The notes under the pieces: generated by a model
What the model was told of the DNA's origin: nothing
Seen by the model: the letters and a program-made list of their open reading frames with translations, nothing else
The model's database searches: none
Part shown: positions 7,299 to 15,323 of the stretch, piece by piece
How the letters are laid out: each line of letters begins with the position of its first letter
Position numbering within the stretch: position 1 is the first letter of the stretch
DNA from: Clostridiales bacterium
GTDB lineage: Bacteria > Bacillota > Clostridia > Christensenellales > Borkfalkiaceae
Length of the DNA stretch: 41,321 nt
Direction of reading: 5' to 3'
Assembly: GCA_023667345.1 (NCBI GenBank)
Contig: JAMPAF010000016.1
Span: 1 to 41,321 of the forward strand
Position numbers and translations under genes: made by a program

Positions 7299-7337
7299 TT
7301 TTTTTACGCCGAAGCACCGCGCTTCGGCGTAAAAAAA
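7299..7337. terminator. Hairpin between rnpB and the 296-residue gene
   Basis: Stem ACGCCGAAGC / GCTTCGGCGT (7306-7315 and 7321-7330) extended by a seven-T arm pairing with seven A. On the minus strand it follows the 3' end of rnpB by two bases. The T run precedes the stem on the minus strand and only TTTT follows, so it may act as a processing or termination signal for rnpB. Confidence 0.6.
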
Positions 7338-7339
7338 GC

Positions 7340-7699
7340 AAATCCGAGATTAATCTGTAAGCCGAGTTCTGTCGTGTACGGTTATCTATCCAGACCCGCA
7401 GTCGCCTACGGGTTCAAGCGATGTCAACGAATACAAGCGGACGGGCAGCCCCCGCATTTAAACGAGCCTGTATTCCAATCTTGCATCGGGTGGGGTTTAA
7501 CTGGCTGTCCGCGTTGCCGCGGACACGGTGAGCCCTTACCTCGCCATTGCACCCTTACGGAAAATTTTCCGCGGTATATTTCTGTTCACTTTCCTTAAAG
7601 TCGCCTTCACCTGCCGTTAGCAGGCACCCTTGCCCTGTGATGCTCGGACTTTCCTCACGCAAATTCCTTTGCCCGCAACCGTATAATTAACTCGGATTT
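7340..7699 (-). ncRNA. rnpB: RNase P RNA (class A type)
   Basis: Catalytic RNA of ribonuclease P, which trims the 5' leader of tRNA precursors. On the minus strand the sequence contains the conserved GAGGAAAGTCCGAGC block near its 5' part, the CAGGGC and GGTAAGGGCTCACC segments, the ACAGAAA core and the closing GACAGAACTCGGCTTA block. The two ends pair as AAATCCGAG / CTCGGATTT (helix P1), which sets the limits at about 7699 and 7340; total length about 360 nucleotides is normal. Its GGTGCAATGGCGAGGTAAGG region suits the A-type (ancestral) architecture rather than the Bacillus B-type, as in many Clostridia. A matching promoter lies just upstream. Confidence 0.95.
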
Positions 7700-7705
7700 G
7701 CAAGC

Positions 7706-7735
7706 ATTTTAACATATTTATGAATTTTCGCGCAA
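7706..7735 (-). promoter_or_regulatory. rnpB: Promoter of rnpB
   Basis: Minus-strand TTGCGC (7730-7735), 18-bp spacer, TAAAAT (7706-7711). The predicted start, six to seven bases after the -10, coincides with the 5' end of the P1 helix of rnpB. Confidence 0.7.
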
Positions 7736-7753
7736 CTATTTCGGCGATAGATA

Positions 7754-7782
7754 TTGCTTTTTACCGCAATTTATTTTAAAAT
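7754..7782 (+). promoter_or_regulatory. Candidate promoter of pyk
   Basis: TTGCTT (7754-7759), 17-bp spacer, TAAAAT (7777-7782). If used, the transcript would carry the repeat element at 7794-7952 as most of its roughly 190-nucleotide leader. It lies back to back with the rnpB promoter. Confidence 0.5.
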
Positions 7783-7793
7783 TGTAATGTAAA

Positions 7794-7952
7794 TTCAATT
7801 CGGAATTAGGAATTAGGAATTCGTAATTATGCTAAGGTGAAGAGCCTCAACCTCTTCCGTCTTGCTATGCAAGACACCTTCCCCTTCAAAGGGGAAGGCA
7901 AGATTGACCGCATTATACAATTCCGAATTACGCATTACGAATTACGCATTAA
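7794..7952. repeat. MITE-like palindromic element in the pyk leader
   Basis: The ends are inverted, imperfect copies of AATTCGGAATT / AATTCGTAAT words (7796-7832 against 7917-7952). The centre holds a CTTGCTATGCAAG palindrome and the CCTTCCCC / GGGGAAGG hairpin. Ends and core match the element at 40867-41062 and the fragment at 254-294 in design. It stops 24 bp before the pyk start codon. Confidence 0.6.
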
Positions 7953-7976
7953 ATTTTCATTTAAGGAATATTAATT

Positions 7977-9398
7977 ATGAAAAAAACTAAAATTATCTGT
8001 ACCTTAGGTCCCGCCAGCGAGAACGAAGAAGTTTTATCGAAAATGATTGACGCGGGCATGAACGTAGCCCGTCTCAACTTTTCGCACGGGACGCACGAAG
8101 AACACGCGCAGAAAATCGAGACAATAAAGCGCGTGCGCGAAAAGAAAAAGGTGCCCTTGCCCATTCTTCTGGACACGAAAGGTCCCGAATTCCGCATTAA
8201 GACCTTTGCAAAGGGCAAGGTGAATTTAAAAGAGGGCGACGCCTTCACCTTCACCACCGAAGATATCGAGGGCGACAAGACGCGCGTTTCCGTTTCGTTC
8301 GCGGGCATTTGCGAGCAGATGTTCCCCGGCGACAAAATTCTTTTAAACAACGGCTTGATAATTTTCGAGGTGGTAAAGGTCGAAGCGCCCGACGTCGTGT
8401 GCAAGGTGCTTGTCGGCGGCGAGCTTTCTAACCGCAAGTCGATGTTCTTCCCCGACAAGGAACTGGAAATGGAGTACCTCTCCGAGCAGGACAAAGCCGA
8501 CCTTAAATTCGGCGTCGAACAGGGCGTTGACTTTGTTGCGTGCTCGTTCGTATCAAAGGCGCAGAACGTTATCGACGTGAGAAACTGGCTGAGAGAGTGC
8601 GGCGACAAGGACGACCAGATTGAAATTATAGCAAAGATAGAGAACCGCGCGGGCGTGAACAACCTTGACGGCATAATAGGCGTTTGCGGCGGCGTTATGG
8701 TTGCGCGCGGCGACCTCGGCGTCGAGGTGCCCTTCGAGGAATTGCCCGCCATACAAAAAACTATTATTAACAAGTGCCGTATACGCGGCAAGCGTTCGAT
8801 TACCGCCACAGAAATGCTGGAATCTATGATTAAACAGCCCCGCCCCACGAGAGCGGAAATATCCGACGTTGCGAACGCCGTTTACGATGGCTCCTCCGCC
8901 ATTATGCTTTCGGGCGAGACGGCGGCGGGCGCGTATCCCGTAGAAGCGGTTCGCGCAATGGCGAAAATCGCCGAGCAGGCGGAGCTCAACACCAACTATA
9001 TCGCGTACATAAAGGACAGCGACTATCACGTTAAAAACCTTGCGGAAGCGCTTTCGCACTCGGCTTGCACGCTTGCACAGGATATCGGCGCAAAGGTTAT
9101 CGTCGTGTGCACGCGCACGGGCGGCACGGCGAGAACGGTTTCACGTTTCAGACCCATGATAGATATTATAGGTATGACCACGGACGAGCGCGCATACAGA
9201 AAGCTTGCGCTGAGCTGGGGCGTTATACCCATGATGAGCGAGGAGTTTTATTCGGTTGACGTACTCTTCCACTACGCGAAGCGCGCGGCTATCGACACTG
9301 GGCTTGTGACAAAGGGCGACAAGATTGTTTTGACCGGCGGCACCCCCAACGGCAAGAGCGGAAACTCCAACCTTATTAACGTTGAAACGATTGGGTAA
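7977..9398 (+). CDS. pyk: Pyruvate kinase
   Basis: Last step of glycolysis: phosphoenolpyruvate and ADP to pyruvate and ATP; cytosolic. The 473 residues cover the full A, B and C domains: KIICTLGPAS (5-14), MNVARLNFSHG (28-38) with Arg32, LLDTKGPEFR (64-73), the B domain at about 75-165, IIAKIENRAG (217-226) with Lys220 and Glu222, MVARGDLGVEV (241-251) with Asp246, and the ATEMLESMIKQPRPTRAE signature from about 277 to 294. It lacks the extra C-terminal PEP-utiliser-like domain found in Bacillus-type enzymes. The start has AAGGAA upstream. Its product pyruvate feeds the acetate pathway encoded to the left. Confidence 0.98.
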   Translation: MKKTKIICTLGPASENEEVLSKMIDAGMNVARLNFSHGTHEEHAQKIETIKRVREKKKVPLPILLDTKGPEFRIKTFAKGKVNLKEGDAFTFTTEDIEGDKTRVSVSFAGICEQMFPGDKILLNNGLIIFEVVKVEAPDVVCKVLVGGELSNRKSMFFPDKELEMEYLSEQDKADLKFGVEQGVDFVACSFVSKAQNVIDVRNWLRECGDKDDQIEIIAKIENRAGVNNLDGIIGVCGGVMVARGDLGVEVPFEELPAIQKTIINKCRIRGKRSITATEMLESMIKQPRPTRAEISDVANAVYDGSSAIMLSGETAAGAYPVEAVRAMAKIAEQAELNTNYIAYIKDSDYHVKNLAEALSHSACTLAQDIGAKVIVVCTRTGGTARTVSRFRPMIDIIGMTTDERAYRKLALSWGVIPMMSEEFYSVDVLFHYAKRAAIDTGLVTKGDKIVLTGGTPNGKSGNSNLINVETIG

Positions 9399-9422
9399 AC
9401 GGCGTAAGTACAACTGCGAACC

Positions 9423-9481
9423 AACCCCTCATCCGTCTCCGCGTTAAGCGCGGCGACACTTTCCCCCTAAAGGGAAGGTTA
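9423..9481. repeat. Dispersed palindromic unit after pyk
   Basis: AACCCCTCATCCGTC, a CCGCGTTAAGCGCGG hairpin, then CTTTCCCCCTAAAGGGAAGG. It is close to the unit at 3149-3203, differing mainly in compensating changes in the first hairpin, which suggests that the RNA or DNA structure is kept. Confidence 0.65.
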
Positions 9482-9502
9482 AATTGAAGAATAAAAATAT
9501 GA

Positions 9503-9532
9503 CCGCGCGGCAATTTGCCGCGCGGCTTTTGC
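9503..9532 (+). terminator. Terminator of pyk
   Basis: Stem CCGCGCGGCA / TGCCGCGCGG with a three-base loop, followed by CTTTTGCTCTT on the plus strand. It lies just before the stop of the convergent XRE gene and could also act on it. Confidence 0.8.
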
Positions 9533-9534
9533 TC

Positions 9535-9777
9535 TTAATCTAAATTGAGATTGTCGTATAAAAACAGTCGGCTGTCCAAAAATTGGCTTACCGTCATATC
9601 CAAACCGTCGGCGACTGCGATAAGCGTCCTTAAATTTACGCCCTTTGCCTTTCCCTTCATAATGCTTTTCAGTGTTTCGTGCGAAACGCAAGCCTTCTGC
9701 TCCAATTTATACTGCGTCAGATTTTTTTGTTTTAACAACTCCCGTATTCTCTCCGCAACCGCCTGACTTATATTCAT
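9535..9777 (-). CDS. XRE-family transcriptional regulator
   Basis: An 80-residue protein that is almost entirely a Cro/C1-type helix-turn-helix: VAERIRELLKQKNLTQYKLE, then the recognition helix around CVSHETLKSIMKGKAKGVNLRTL and the ending ADGLDMTVSQFLDS. The last ten residues (LFLYDNLNLD) form a short acidic tail. The reading frame can start at a GTG (9789), but that GTG is part of the ribosome site GTGAGG of the ATG at 9777, which I chose. Two near-identical palindromes lie between it and the divergent membrane protein gene; the first touches its ribosome site, which points to self-repression and control of the neighbour. Confidence 0.88.
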   Translation of the reverse strand: MNISQAVAERIRELLKQKNLTQYKLEQKACVSHETLKSIMKGKAKGVNLRTLIAVADGLDMTVSQFLDSRLFLYDNLNLD

Positions 9778-9789
9778 AAAAAACCTCAC

Positions 9790-9804
9790 GGGTTAAATTT
9801 CACC
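9790..9804. promoter_or_regulatory. Operator-like palindrome, box 1
   Basis: GGGTTAAATTTCACC, an imperfect palindrome around AAATTT, directly upstream of the ribosome site of the XRE gene. It matches box 2 at 14 of 15 positions; the centres are 47 bp apart. Confidence 0.6.
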
Positions 9805-9835
9805 TTAAAGTTTAATATTGCAAAAGAAAAATTTA

Positions 9836-9852
9836 GGGGTTAAAATTCACCC
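9836..9852. promoter_or_regulatory. Operator-like palindrome, box 2
   Basis: GGGGTTAAAATTCACCC, ending six bases before the -35 of the promoter at 9859-9887. A dimeric XRE protein bound here would sit against RNA polymerase at the membrane-protein promoter. Confidence 0.6.
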
Positions 9853-9858
9853 AATAGC

Positions 9859-9887
9859 TTGACTTTCTTCGACGCAGGTAATATAAT
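9859..9887 (+). promoter_or_regulatory. Strong sigma-A-type promoter
   Basis: TTGACT (9859-9864), 17-bp spacer, TATAAT (9882-9887): eleven of twelve consensus bases with ideal spacing. It drives the gene at 9921. Confidence 0.85.
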
Positions 9888-9920
9888 ATTTAAAAATCAA
9901 TCAATACGCAGGAGGGAATC

Positions 9921-10406
9921 ATGAAAAGCACCGTGCAGAGCGAGACGCTCGGCGAAATAGTTTACGAGGAAAATTTTTGGACGGGCGGTAAAAAAATTAC
10001 CGTGAACGGCACACCGCTCGAAAGAGTTTCGAAGAAAGAGTTCAAAACCGCGGACGGCGGGCAAGCGCTTGTACAGGGGAACTTTTTTACGGGCGCAAAG
10101 CTTGTCTTAGGCGATGTGCAGACGGTTCTTATACCGACTATTAAATGGTACGAGATTGTTTTAGCTGTTCTGCCGTTTGTTCTGATTATGGTTTGGGGCA
10201 ATTCGGTTGCGCTTTGCCGCATAGTTCCCGTTATAGGCGGCGCAATCGGCGGCGGCATAAGCGGCGGACTGAGCGTTTTGGGTCTCTTCTTTATGCGTTC
10301 GGCAAAGCCGGTTTGGCTTAAAATATTAATCGGTCTTGCGGCGATTGGATTGACCTTCGGTATCTGTTGCGGAATAGGTTATGCCGTTTTAAGCGCCTTG
10401 ACTTAA
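9921..10406 (+). CDS. Small membrane protein with N-terminal repeat domain, unknown function
   Basis: A 161-residue protein. Residues 1-75 form a polar, strand-rich domain with an internal duplication: ENFWTGGKKITVNG (17-30) and GNFFTGAKLVLGD (53-65). Three hydrophobic helices follow at about 76-94, 99-124 (very glycine-rich: IGGAIGGGISGG) and 131-157. There is no signal peptide, so the N-terminal domain is probably cytosolic. The ribosome site AGGAGG is excellent. The gene has a near-consensus promoter with an operator-like box beside it and is divergent from an XRE regulator, so strong but repressible expression is likely. I know no function for this family. Confidence 0.8.
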   Translation: MKSTVQSETLGEIVYEENFWTGGKKITVNGTPLERVSKKEFKTADGGQALVQGNFFTGAKLVLGDVQTVLIPTIKWYEIVLAVLPFVLIMVWGNSVALCRIVPVIGGAIGGGISGGLSVLGLFFMRSAKPVWLKILIGLAAIGLTFGICCGIGYAVLSALT

Positions 10407-10421
10407 CTTATAAAAGCATTT

Positions 10422-10458
10422 GCCCCCGCGCAGCGAAATTCGCCGCGCGGGGGCTTTT
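10422..10458 (+). terminator. Terminator of the 9921 gene
   Basis: Stem GCCCCCGCGC / GCGCGGGGGC (10422-10431 and 10445-10454) followed by TTTTATAT. The giant cluster ends convergently at 10521, and no separate terminator with a T run is visible for it; the same hairpin may stop both. Confidence 0.8.
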
Positions 10459-10520
10459 ATATCTATAAATTCTTTCGCGGTGAAATCTTTTCCCCGCGCC
10501 GCCGCAATATACGGCAGCCG

Positions 10521-13500
10521 TTAATCGCTTCTTAAACGCTTTATTAAATCCACAGCTTGCTGCTCGGATATCACGTACTTGGTTACGCGGGTTAATCCGC
10601 CTATCTCGTACGCGCTCTCCGCCTCGCCGCTCAGGCTGTCAATCAAAAGAGTGTCGCAAACCTTATAGCGGAGTAAATCGGACGCAAACAGCAAATCTAT
10701 GTCGCCTTCGGCACACCCCCTCAGCGTTTCCAGATTAATCGTGGGCACAGTGAAGGTTTGTCCCGCGCCGCTTGCGTCTATCGCGTTGAATACCGCGTTC
10801 ATTTCGTGCGCCGAAATAACGCCGCGTTTTTCCCCTTTCGTATCGGTTATAACGTCTAAGTTTTCGTCGCTTACGTAAAGGTTGCCCGCGTTCTGACTTA
10901 TTATCTGTTCGGTTATCTTTGCGCGCACTATGCGGCTCTTTACTATTACCCCCCGCTTATCCGCCGCAGGATATTCAAAGCCCGTCGCCCCGACCGAGTT
11001 TACTTTTGCATCCTCGCCGAACATTGCGGTGAACGCTTCGCACAGCGCCCACACTTCGTCGCCGTCTATACAGCCGTAACTGTCGATTAAATCTCTGTCG
11101 ACAATGAGGTTTTGATTGTCCCTTACTATGCTGTCGGAGACCGCCTTTAAAATGAGGTACGATTTTACGGAGCGGTCGGCATTGAAAAGGCTGCCCTGAA
11201 TTTTGGATAGCGAAACATCGTCGAAATATGTGTCTTCTACGTTGTTAATGTTCTCAACAAGGTCTAAAACCGCCTTTATCTCGCCCTTCTTTATTATCTT
11301 TAAGTCCTCTTCGTAAGCTTTGGGGTGGTCGACGCCGAGGGTGTTGTTTTCGGATATCTGCTTTGTGAACACGCCGCGGATAATTACCGACGAAATTACG
11401 ACGTCGGTATCTTCGATATCCGAAACCGCCTCGTTTATATCGAGGTTATTCAGGTCGTCGAAGTTCTCTATTCCCAAACCGTTTACCGCGTAAATGAGTT
11501 CGGATATGAGCTCTTTTCCATACCGTTTATAGCCGCCCTTTATGGAATAGAGCACATTTTCGTCAATCAACTGAACGGTATTTTCCTCTTCGTCTTTGCT
11601 GTTTAATAACACGTCGTCGAGAGCCTTGCTTAATACCCCGCTGAATATTGCCGACGGGTACACCGCGTCGAGCTTAGTCCCCGTATATCCCTCGGGCGCG
11701 GCGGCGTTTAAGCTTAAAATTTCCGTCTTAATCTTATTTGCAAGCTCGTCGCCGTCGATATTCATTACGTCGATATCGAAAATTTCGAGCACGCCCGAAA
11801 GGCTTTTAAGCTCCTTTTCGGTGTAGTAGCCGCCACTCTTTGCGCCGTAGAGTATATCCTCGTCGATATTGTCCTTTAAAATGTCGTCAAGACGCGCGGT
11901 TATGCTTGCCCGCACCACCTCGGACGCGTAGCAAACATTGAGACGGGTTACATTGCCGTTGACTTGCGACGCGTCGTTCATTGTCTTTAAAAAGTCGGAA
12001 AGTTTGTCGGTTAAAGCCTCTTCGTCAAACACGAACTCGCCCTCCGCGGCGGATATGCCCATTATCTCGTCGAGAGCGTCGATAAGGCGCACGAGCTCCG
12101 CCTTCCACGGGTTTGTCGCGTTGAACTTTGCAAGCCTTTCCGCCGTCGCCGCCTGCTTATACTTTTCGGGCAGACTGAGCATATTGCCAACGTCCTCGCT
12201 ATCGGCGAGCGTTCCCGCAACCGACGCAGAAAGTATGTAACTTTCGGAAAACAGCTTCTTGTTCTCTTCGAGCACGAGCTTTGAAAGCACAGAGGTTATA
12301 TCGGAGTCTTCGGATAAGCCGAACGATTTGACCAGCTTTATCACGTTTTCCACCTCGTTCTTTCTTACGAGCGCGGGGATAGAGTCGTCCTCGAGCTTCT
12401 GCATAGCCGCTTCCGGCACAGTCAGCTTAAACGTGCCGAAATCGTTGTTTTCGCCCGTGAGGAATTTGGAAACCGTGTAGTGCAGAACGCTTGATTTTAA
12501 GCATGTCTGCAAATTTTCGTCGGTGAATTGGTCGGACGTGAATTTATCGAGTATGCCGTCCGCGTCGAACTCGCCGCTCACTATGTCGGCAACCTTTATG
12601 CCCGCCGCATCGAGCGCGCCCAAAAGATTTTTAAGTTCGCCGTCCTTGCCTCCCGCCGTCGCCCAGCCGTCGAGGTCGTCTTTGAGCGACTGCGGAATTA
12701 CAACCGTTCCGTCGCCCTTTAACGCGTTTACGAGGTGCAAAGCCACGGTGCCCTCGAAAACTGTACTGCTGCTAAGCAGCGTGTCAAAGACGGGCTTTTC
12801 GGTAAATTCGGCGATTGCCGTCTTCATATCCGCCGCTTCGTCCTGCAATATGGGTTTAATAAATTCGATAAGTTCGGAAAGGCTGTCAAAGAGCGCGGAA
12901 AGCTCTTCCTCTTTTATGAATTTGACGGGTTCGCCCCCGACCTTTTCGCGTGCCGCCGCGGGCACGTACGCGTAGTCAGCGCCGTAGTTTATTACCGCCG
13001 CCGAGATTACCGAGCGCAACAGCCCCGAGCGCACTATGTACTGCGCCAAAGAATTTCCGTTTTCGTCGGGCGTATTTACCGTATCGTTCAAGGCGTTGAG
13101 GAATTTTTCCATATCCCTGTCTTTATCGAAACTTTCGAACATGGAAAGCAAATCGCTGTTTTTACCTATCGCGCCCAAACCGTTTAAAACGTTGTACATT
13201 TCGCCCGCTTTTTCGACTTCGCCGTCTGCGTTATAAACCGTTTCGTACACCAAATCGCGCGGGAGATATATGCCGTCGAATAGGCTTGAAAGCGCGCTTT
13301 CGATAAGGGTGTATATTTTGCTTGTCGCAAGCGTTTTGCCGAGAATTTTCGAGCTTAAAACGCATTTTGTGATTTGGTCGTAATTTGCGATATTTTCGTC
13401 GTAGTCGGGGTTTTGCTTGTCAAAAACCGCAATCACCGCGTCGAGCGGCTTGCCCGCCGAAGAGACGCTGTTATAGAGTTTGAGCGCGCTATCCGCCACG

Positions 13501-15284
13501 TCTAAAAAGGCGTTAATCTCGCTCACCCACTCGATATTTTCGCGGTAAATATCCGCGTAGGCGACGCCTTCGGTCCCCTCCTCGGTAAGATAGCGGTTTA
13601 CCGCATAGCAATACAGCCTGCCGAGCACGGGGTCGAGCTCTTCCGCTCTGTTTTCGTTTAAAAGGGAAATCTGCTTTATGCGCGGCAAGAGGTCGGCGAC
13701 GAGGTCTAAAACCTCGTCCGTCGTCGAGGTGTTTTTGCCCAAAACGTCCATTACGAGATTGAAAATAATCTGCACGTCCTTCTTGGTTATAAGGCGCGAG
13801 ACGTTTATGTACGGCTGTACTATCTGCAAGTCGGTGCCGCCGAACACCTCCTTCAACGCCCTTTCGTCGGGAATTGTATCGGACAGATAGCCAGAAGTGA
13901 ACAGTATCTTTAAAAGCTCTCTGTTGTCCGCGCTTAAAGACGGCGCGAAGGACATATCGTCAATGTTGGCGATAGCCGAATTTACGAACGACATTGCAAA
14001 GTTGATTATGTAGGTCTGCGCGTCGAACTCGCTTATAAGTTCGTTGAACTCGGCGCGGAAAGCTTCCTTGGAAATTACGTCCATTACGGTGTCGAACGCG
14101 CTCTTTGTCGCCTCGCCCTTGATAAGCGGTTTAATCTCGTCGCCGCCGTATTTTAAGAGCAAATCCATCGTGTCGCGCGCAAAGCCCGTGTATGCCGCAA
14201 GCTCTTCGCGGAAAACAATATTGTCGGAAACGCCCAGTTCCTCGTCGTCAAGCTCGCCCGAGAATACGAGGTCGGCGGCGAACAGATAATAGGGAACGTT
14301 CTCCGTCGAAGAAATGCCGTTCAGCACCTTGAAAATGCCGTACGTGCCGTAACTTTCTATCGAACGGTAAACTGAATAGTACTCGTTTATGTTGCTGTCG
14401 CCGAAATCGAAGTCGCCCGCCTTGCCGTCGCCCCGCCCTACCGCTATGTAGAGCGCGGAGCCGAGGAAGGAAAGCGATAAAAGCCCTATCGCCACGCCGC
14501 GCACGAGCCCGACCACGCCGCCGCCCGTGTGATGCTTGGAATAGCGTCTGTCAACCTTGTTGTCAACATACTTCTTCTTTATCTTATCCCTGTACTTTCC
14601 CTCGGAATAGAAGCAAAGATAGATTATGTACATTATGAAGTCGAGTATGAGGAACAGGATATAAAGTATAAGCGCGAACGCAACGCGGTATATAAGGTCG
14701 GCTAAGGTGTAGATATATGCCTTGCTCCCGCCGAGCATAATCGCAAAATCGCCGCTTATTACCGTGGGAAGCCACTCGACGAAAACCTGCTTTATGCCGT
14801 TGCACTCCGCCGAAACGCCCAGCGTATTTGCAAGCGAGCCCTTGCCGCCGAACAGCATATCGGCTAATTTTAAGACGAAGCCGTCAACCGCGGGCAGCCT
14901 TACGAGAACCGCGTACAGAATTATGCACACCGCGGCGATTACCACCTCGTGAAGAAGGAGAATTAAGCTCTTTCTAAGCCCCCTCTTCAAGCCTATGAGC
15001 GTGGAGAACAGCACGGTGAGCGTAAACAGCACCGTGGGCACCCACTTTACGGCAAAGGTCACTAAATCGGGCAGGCTCCAACTTGTTGCCTCGACTATCA
15101 AATCGACGATTAACGCCGCGCCTATACCGCCCGCGACGATAAGGAAAATGAGTACCGCCGTTTTAAACCTGCGGAAGGCTATCGCCGTTAAAAGGAGCAC
15201 GGCGGCAATGACGAACAGCAGCATCTGCCAGTTCGCGAATATGCCGTTTATGAAGTTTGCAAAGCCCGCAGCGAGCATATTCAT
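10521..15284 (-). CDS. Giant membrane protein: CvpA-like membrane part plus helical-repeat ectodomain
   Basis: A 1587-residue protein, last gene of the cluster. Residues 1-285 hold about six hydrophobic segments (roughly 20-37, 43-64, 75-98, 106-129, 192-226, 257-282). GLKRGLRKS (98-106) and GGGVVGLVRG (254-263) resemble the two glycine/arginine motifs of CvpA-family proteins. By the positive-inside rule the basic loop at 230-251 is cytosolic, placing the remaining ~1300 residues outside. That ectodomain is acidic and helical; from about residue 835 it repeats a pattern of SSxILRxxVT...L.VP...I...E...L...LGI...D...LLxSxIL at roughly 100-residue intervals. I do not recognise this repeat. The ribosome site is AGGAGGA. 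Role inferred from context: membrane partner of the giant surface proteins. Confidence 0.85.
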   Translation of the reverse strand: MNMLAAGFANFINGIFANWQMLLFVIAAVLLLTAIAFRRFKTAVLIFLIVAGGIGAALIVDLIVEATSWSLPDLVTFAVKWVPTVLFTLTVLFSTLIGLKRGLRKSLILLLHEVVIAAVCIILYAVLVRLPAVDGFVLKLADMLFGGKGSLANTLGVSAECNGIKQVFVEWLPTVISGDFAIMLGGSKAYIYTLADLIYRVAFALILYILFLILDFIMYIIYLCFYSEGKYRDKIKKKYVDNKVDRRYSKHHTGGGVVGLVRGVAIGLLSLSFLGSALYIAVGRGDGKAGDFDFGDSNINEYYSVYRSIESYGTYGIFKVLNGISSTENVPYYLFAADLVFSGELDDEELGVSDNIVFREELAAYTGFARDTMDLLLKYGGDEIKPLIKGEATKSAFDTVMDVISKEAFRAEFNELISEFDAQTYIINFAMSFVNSAIANIDDMSFAPSLSADNRELLKILFTSGYLSDTIPDERALKEVFGGTDLQIVQPYINVSRLITKKDVQIIFNLVMDVLGKNTSTTDEVLDLVADLLPRIKQISLLNENRAEELDPVLGRLYCYAVNRYLTEEGTEGVAYADIYRENIEWVSEINAFLDVADSALKLYNSVSSAGKPLDAVIAVFDKQNPDYDENIANYDQITKCVLSSKILGKTLATSKIYTLIESALSSLFDGIYLPRDLVYETVYNADGEVEKAGEMYNVLNGLGAIGKNSDLLSMFESFDKDRDMEKFLNALNDTVNTPDENGNSLAQYIVRSGLLRSVISAAVINYGADYAYVPAAAREKVGGEPVKFIKEEELSALFDSLSELIEFIKPILQDEAADMKTAIAEFTEKPVFDTLLSSSTVFEGTVALHLVNALKGDGTVVIPQSLKDDLDGWATAGGKDGELKNLLGALDAAGIKVADIVSGEFDADGILDKFTSDQFTDENLQTCLKSSVLHYTVSKFLTGENNDFGTFKLTVPEAAMQKLEDDSIPALVRKNEVENVIKLVKSFGLSEDSDITSVLSKLVLEENKKLFSESYILSASVAGTLADSEDVGNMLSLPEKYKQAATAERLAKFNATNPWKAELVRLIDALDEIMGISAAEGEFVFDEEALTDKLSDFLKTMNDASQVNGNVTRLNVCYASEVVRASITARLDDILKDNIDEDILYGAKSGGYYTEKELKSLSGVLEIFDIDVMNIDGDELANKIKTEILSLNAAAPEGYTGTKLDAVYPSAIFSGVLSKALDDVLLNSKDEEENTVQLIDENVLYSIKGGYKRYGKELISELIYAVNGLGIENFDDLNNLDINEAVSDIEDTDVVISSVIIRGVFTKQISENNTLGVDHPKAYEEDLKIIKKGEIKAVLDLVENINNVEDTYFDDVSLSKIQGSLFNADRSVKSYLILKAVSDSIVRDNQNLIVDRDLIDSYGCIDGDEVWALCEAFTAMFGEDAKVNSVGATGFEYPAADKRGVIVKSRIVRAKITEQIISQNAGNLYVSDENLDVITDTKGEKRGVISAHEMNAVFNAIDASGAGQTFTVPTINLETLRGCAEGDIDLLFASDLLRYKVCDTLLIDSLSGEAESAYEIGGLTRVTKYVISEQQAVDLIKRLRSD

Positions 15285-15323
15285 TTTTCCGTCCTCCTTT
15301 TTAAGATTTTTTAAAAATTGATG

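Noticed and set aside
7961-8848. 295-codon minus-strand frame over pyk
   Set aside because: The plus strand encodes full-length pyruvate kinase with all motifs; the antisense frame has no start signals.
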